DNA of 64,000 nt from Stentor roeselii (lineage: Eukaryota > Ciliophora > Heterotrichea > Heterotrichida > Stentoridae): positions 21,328 through 85,327 of the forward strand of contig RSEH01000212.1 in NCBI GenBank assembly GCA_006503475.1. Reading direction: 5' to 3'. The notes beneath the pieces were generated by a model that saw nothing but the letters and a program-made list of their open reading frames with translations, had not been told where the DNA came from and did not search any database. Below, one piece after another: positions 61,484-64,000 of the stretch. Position 1 is the first letter of the stretch. The number at the start of each line of letters is the position of its first letter. The translations under genes and the position numbers were made by a program.

Positions 61484-64000
61484 ATGTTCTTAATAATCCT
61501 TCAGATATGCGAATCAGTCACCCTAATCTCAATTCCAAAAACAAGAACCCCTCCAAGCGGTAGATCAGGAGCATTCATGGGCCATCTTCCATCAAAAAAC
61601 TCTTTAATAATATTCGGAGGCCAAGACAAGTCAGGTTTAACCAACGACCTCTGGGAATTTTCCCTAAAATCCTTAACCTGGCAAGAAACGATTCCAATAT
61701 CAAACAACTTCCCAAGTAACCTTCATTCAGCGCCTCGCCAACATGTCGGAGGTTTAACAAGTTCATTCAATTCCAAGTTATTTATCTTCGGAGGTCAAAC
61801 ATCTTCAGGTCCCGAGAACGATTTCTGGGAATTTGACTTTAACATCTTAAAATGGCAACAAAAAATTACTGATAAAGGTCCTTCACCTCGAGGTCATTTC
61901 GCAAGTGTGAGTTATTCTGAGGGAAATTTTGAGTTTTTAATGGTTTTTGGAGGATTGACTGTCAATGGAGTCATGGGAGACTTGTGGAGGTAAGAGATAG
62001 AAAGGATGAATGTCAGTGAGTTTGAATGGGTTTTAATGCCTGGTCAAGGAGAAAGTCCTTTGCCTTTGTATAGCTCTGTTTTACAGCATTTTCAGGGAAA
62101 TTTGTATTTGGCGGCTGGGTATTTCGAGGATGATACATGTACGTCTCTTTTGTATCAGTATTCTTTGGAAAGGCTTGAATGGTCTGTAGCTTCTGAGGAA
62201 AGTGACCAGTTTTCATGCAGGTGTCTGACGAGTGGACTTGTATATGATGGAAACTTTTTCATCTTCTTCGGCTGGAGTACTCAAAAAAGTTCCTATGTAA
62301 AAGACGTCCTAAAAATAAACCTAAAAACTGAGACTAAAATTTGGGAAAAGCTGGAAATCTTTGAAAATATCAGCACAACCGAGTATTCTTTAACAAAAAT
62401 AAAAAATTCAGCTTATTTCTTCGGAGGTCGAAACGATTATCAATTTAAAAGATCAAACCACCTGAATCTCTTAGATTTAAACTCAATGAAAACTATCAAA
62501 ATTAACCTGAACATAGATTTTCCAAAGCAAAGGATGTTTCACTCTTTAACTCGAATAAACTCAAAACTGTACCTTTTCGGAGGAGTCAACAACGAAAACT
62601 TTTTCAATGATGTCTGGTCATTCGATGTCTTAAACAGTCAATGGTTGCAAGTCCAAGTGAAAGGAAACTACCCGACTGCTCGATATTTACATGCTTCTGC
62701 AAGTGAAGGAAACTCTTTTGTTATTTGGGGAGGCCAGGACAAGAATGAACTGAAAAATGACTTGTTCTTGTTCAACTCGATCACTGAAACTTGGACTGAA
62801 CTCGTTTCTGGAAATTCAAAACCTCAACCTGCTAAAGGAGCTTGTCTTGTCATGAATGGAAAAAAGATTTTTGTGTTTGGAGGAATCACTCAATCTAGTA
62901 TTTCAAATGAACTTTGGGAATATGATTTGGGAAGTAATGAATTTTTGAAAATTTCTGAAGCAGAGAGACATTTAGCTTATTCACATTGCTGGATTAAAGA
63001 TGAGGCTTTTTATGTGTCTTTAGGGTCAACTTTTTTTGATATTAGTTCGAATTTTATTGTTTTTTTTAATTTGACTTTGAAAACTTGGAATGTTTTTCAC
63101 TCTAGTGTTTTTAGCATCAGAGATATGTCTCAATCTGTTCAATTTTTCATGAATGACCATTTGATTACAATTGGAGGACAATACAGCGGGTACGTTGCTT
63201 ACAATGAGATGTCAATTTTAGGAAAAAATAATAAAAAAATAACGATCAGTTTGGAATTTGATGTTTTTTTCATAAACTCTGCTTCAGTATATTTCAATAA
63301 ATCTTTGTATATATTTGGAGGAGTAGGAAACTATATCCGAGGGTTCACGCTCTCTAAGGTCGCTAATAACAGATTATTTGAAATTAAAGTCGAGGAAATT
63401 TGTGGATTGTCTGGATGTAGTGTGTCCTGCTCGAGTGGAACTGAAGAAAAAGGAAACTCTTGTGAAGTCTGTCAACCTGGAAGTTATGCTGATGGACTTG
63501 GAAATTCAAATTGTAAAAAATGTAGACCTGGAACTTTTAATCTGAATTTTGGGTCAAGTAGTTCGAGTCAGTGTCTGCCTTGCCCTGAAGGAAATTTTAG
63601 TAATAAGAGTGGTGCTGCTGAATGTGAAAATTGCCCTGATAATAAGATTTGTCCGATTGGAAGTGTGGGGTATTCTGATGAGATCAAGACTCAAAATAAA
63701 AAATCTATTCAACCTCCTTTGTTTTCTGATCCTGATATTGGCACTTATTTGTTGATTTTTCAAATTTCGGTAAGTGTTCCTCTTGTTCTGTTATTAATAC
63801 TGATTATTTTAGTGAAAAGGTTAAGAGATAAGTTACAGGAAATTGATTTATTTGATTTAAAACATGTAAATCTTCTTAATGAATTCATGATAAGAAAAAA
63901 GACAAAAATAGGTGGTGTCTTTACTATTCTATTTATAATTGGATCATTACTTTTTACATGCACATCAATCCTTCAGTACTTTCTCTCCAATATACAAGAA
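61484..64000 (+). CDS. Kelch-repeat receptor with Cys-rich and transmembrane region (3' partial)
   Basis: With a 15-nt intron (61990-62004) removed the frame stays open to the window end: 834 residues visible, C-terminus missing. It starts with a probable signal peptide (MFLIILQICESVTLIS). Kelch repeats fill about 30-620 (LIIFGGQDKSGLTNDLWEF, LFIFGGQTSSGPENDFWEF, YLFGGVNNENFFNDVWSF, FVFGGITQSSISNELWEY). A cysteine-rich GCC2/GCC3-like region follows (about 645-720: CQPGSYADG, CRPGTFNLN, CPEGNFSN). Two hydrophobic segments lie at about 750-775 and 805-827. Large Kelch/Cys-rich surface proteins are common in ciliates; ligands are unknown. Confidence 0.88.
61990..62004 (+). other. 15-nt intron of the Kelch gene
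   Basis: The sequence is GTAAGAGATAGAAAG, splitting an Arg codon. AGs at positions 4-5, 6-7 and 10-11 are passed over; only the AG at 14-15 restores more than 2 kb of open frame with Kelch repeats. Confidence 0.93.

Noticed and set aside
1-64000. Non-standard genetic code (stop codons read as amino acids)
   Set aside because: Every in-frame stop inside a conserved protein is removed by a 15-nt intron, and TAA, TAG and TGA all end genes. The kinase relic has stops of all three kinds with frameshifts, so it is a pseudogene.
1-64000. tRNA, rRNA, CRISPR arrays, insertion sequences or transposase genes
   Set aside because: None was recognised on either strand; no transposase motifs, no spaced direct repeats, no tRNA cloverleaf signatures.

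Overview
The window looks like macronuclear DNA of a heterotrich ciliate, most likely Stentor or a close relative. Genes are intron-poor and tightly packed on both strands of AT-rich DNA. All three standard stop codons end genes (TGA for example ends the calcium-channel, cyclin-region and carboxypeptidase neighbours), so the nuclear code is the standard one. The few introns I can prove are each exactly 15 nt, GTAA...AG. Standard code together with 15-nt introns is, to my knowledge, the Stentor signature. Six such introns were placed here because removing them restores a conserved protein: LRR/EF-hand protein, ribosomal protein eL39, a PWWP protein, a GRIP-domain golgin, a Mei2-like RNA-binding protein, and a Kelch receptor.

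Layout. 0-8 kb: end of an unknown gene, an RRM/zinc-finger protein, two cyclin-fold genes (PHO80-like and CABLES-like), a lipid-anchored ankyrin protein, a coiled-coil protein that appears to fuse a NudE-type coil to a dead kinesin motor, a divergent eIF5A, and a TMEM245/AI-2E-family membrane protein. 8-16 kb: one 2,584-residue IP3R/RyR-type calcium release channel with two EF-hands. 16-25 kb: succinyl-CoA ligase beta, several lineage-specific genes, a decayed CDPK kinase pseudogene and a tubulin-type cytosolic carboxypeptidase. 25-36 kb: LRR/EF-hand, TBC RabGAP, small acylated protein, eL39, multi-RING protein, a papain-family protein whose catalytic Cys is His, and a large TPR protein. 36-44 kb: a PWWP/TFIIS-N chromatin protein, three tandem Cache-domain receptor paralogs, an unknown gene and a GRIP golgin. 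44-54 kb: aspartate aminotransferase, a hotdog dehydratase, an SRPK kinase, small basic proteins, canonical eIF5A, a possible structured RNA and a Mei2-like protein. 54-64 kb: three flavin monooxygenase paralogs, a B-box-like protein and the start of a Kelch/Cys-rich receptor that runs off the window.

Themes. Calcium signalling (channel, EF-hand protein, CDPK relic), cilia and microtubules (carboxypeptidase, NudE/kinesin-like protein) and membrane traffic (TBC, GRIP) recur, but the genes are not an operon in any demonstrated sense. Spacing is extreme: several same-strand genes lie 1 nt overlapped to 14 nt apart, one divergent pair of start codons is 24 nt apart, and two convergent pairs overlap in their coding ends. 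A TATAA-like string often abuts the start codon. In sense orientation, 5' flanks are nearly G-free and 3' flanks nearly C-free, and codon third positions switch between A/C-rich and T/G-rich blocks with sharp edges inside single genes.

The most unusual items are the NudE/pseudokinesin fusion, a structured intergenic segment whose minus strand holds a decamer matching a heterotrich telomere template, the skew blocks, and the tandem Cache receptors with a shared cytosolic tail. All family assignments come from reading motifs; no search was run.
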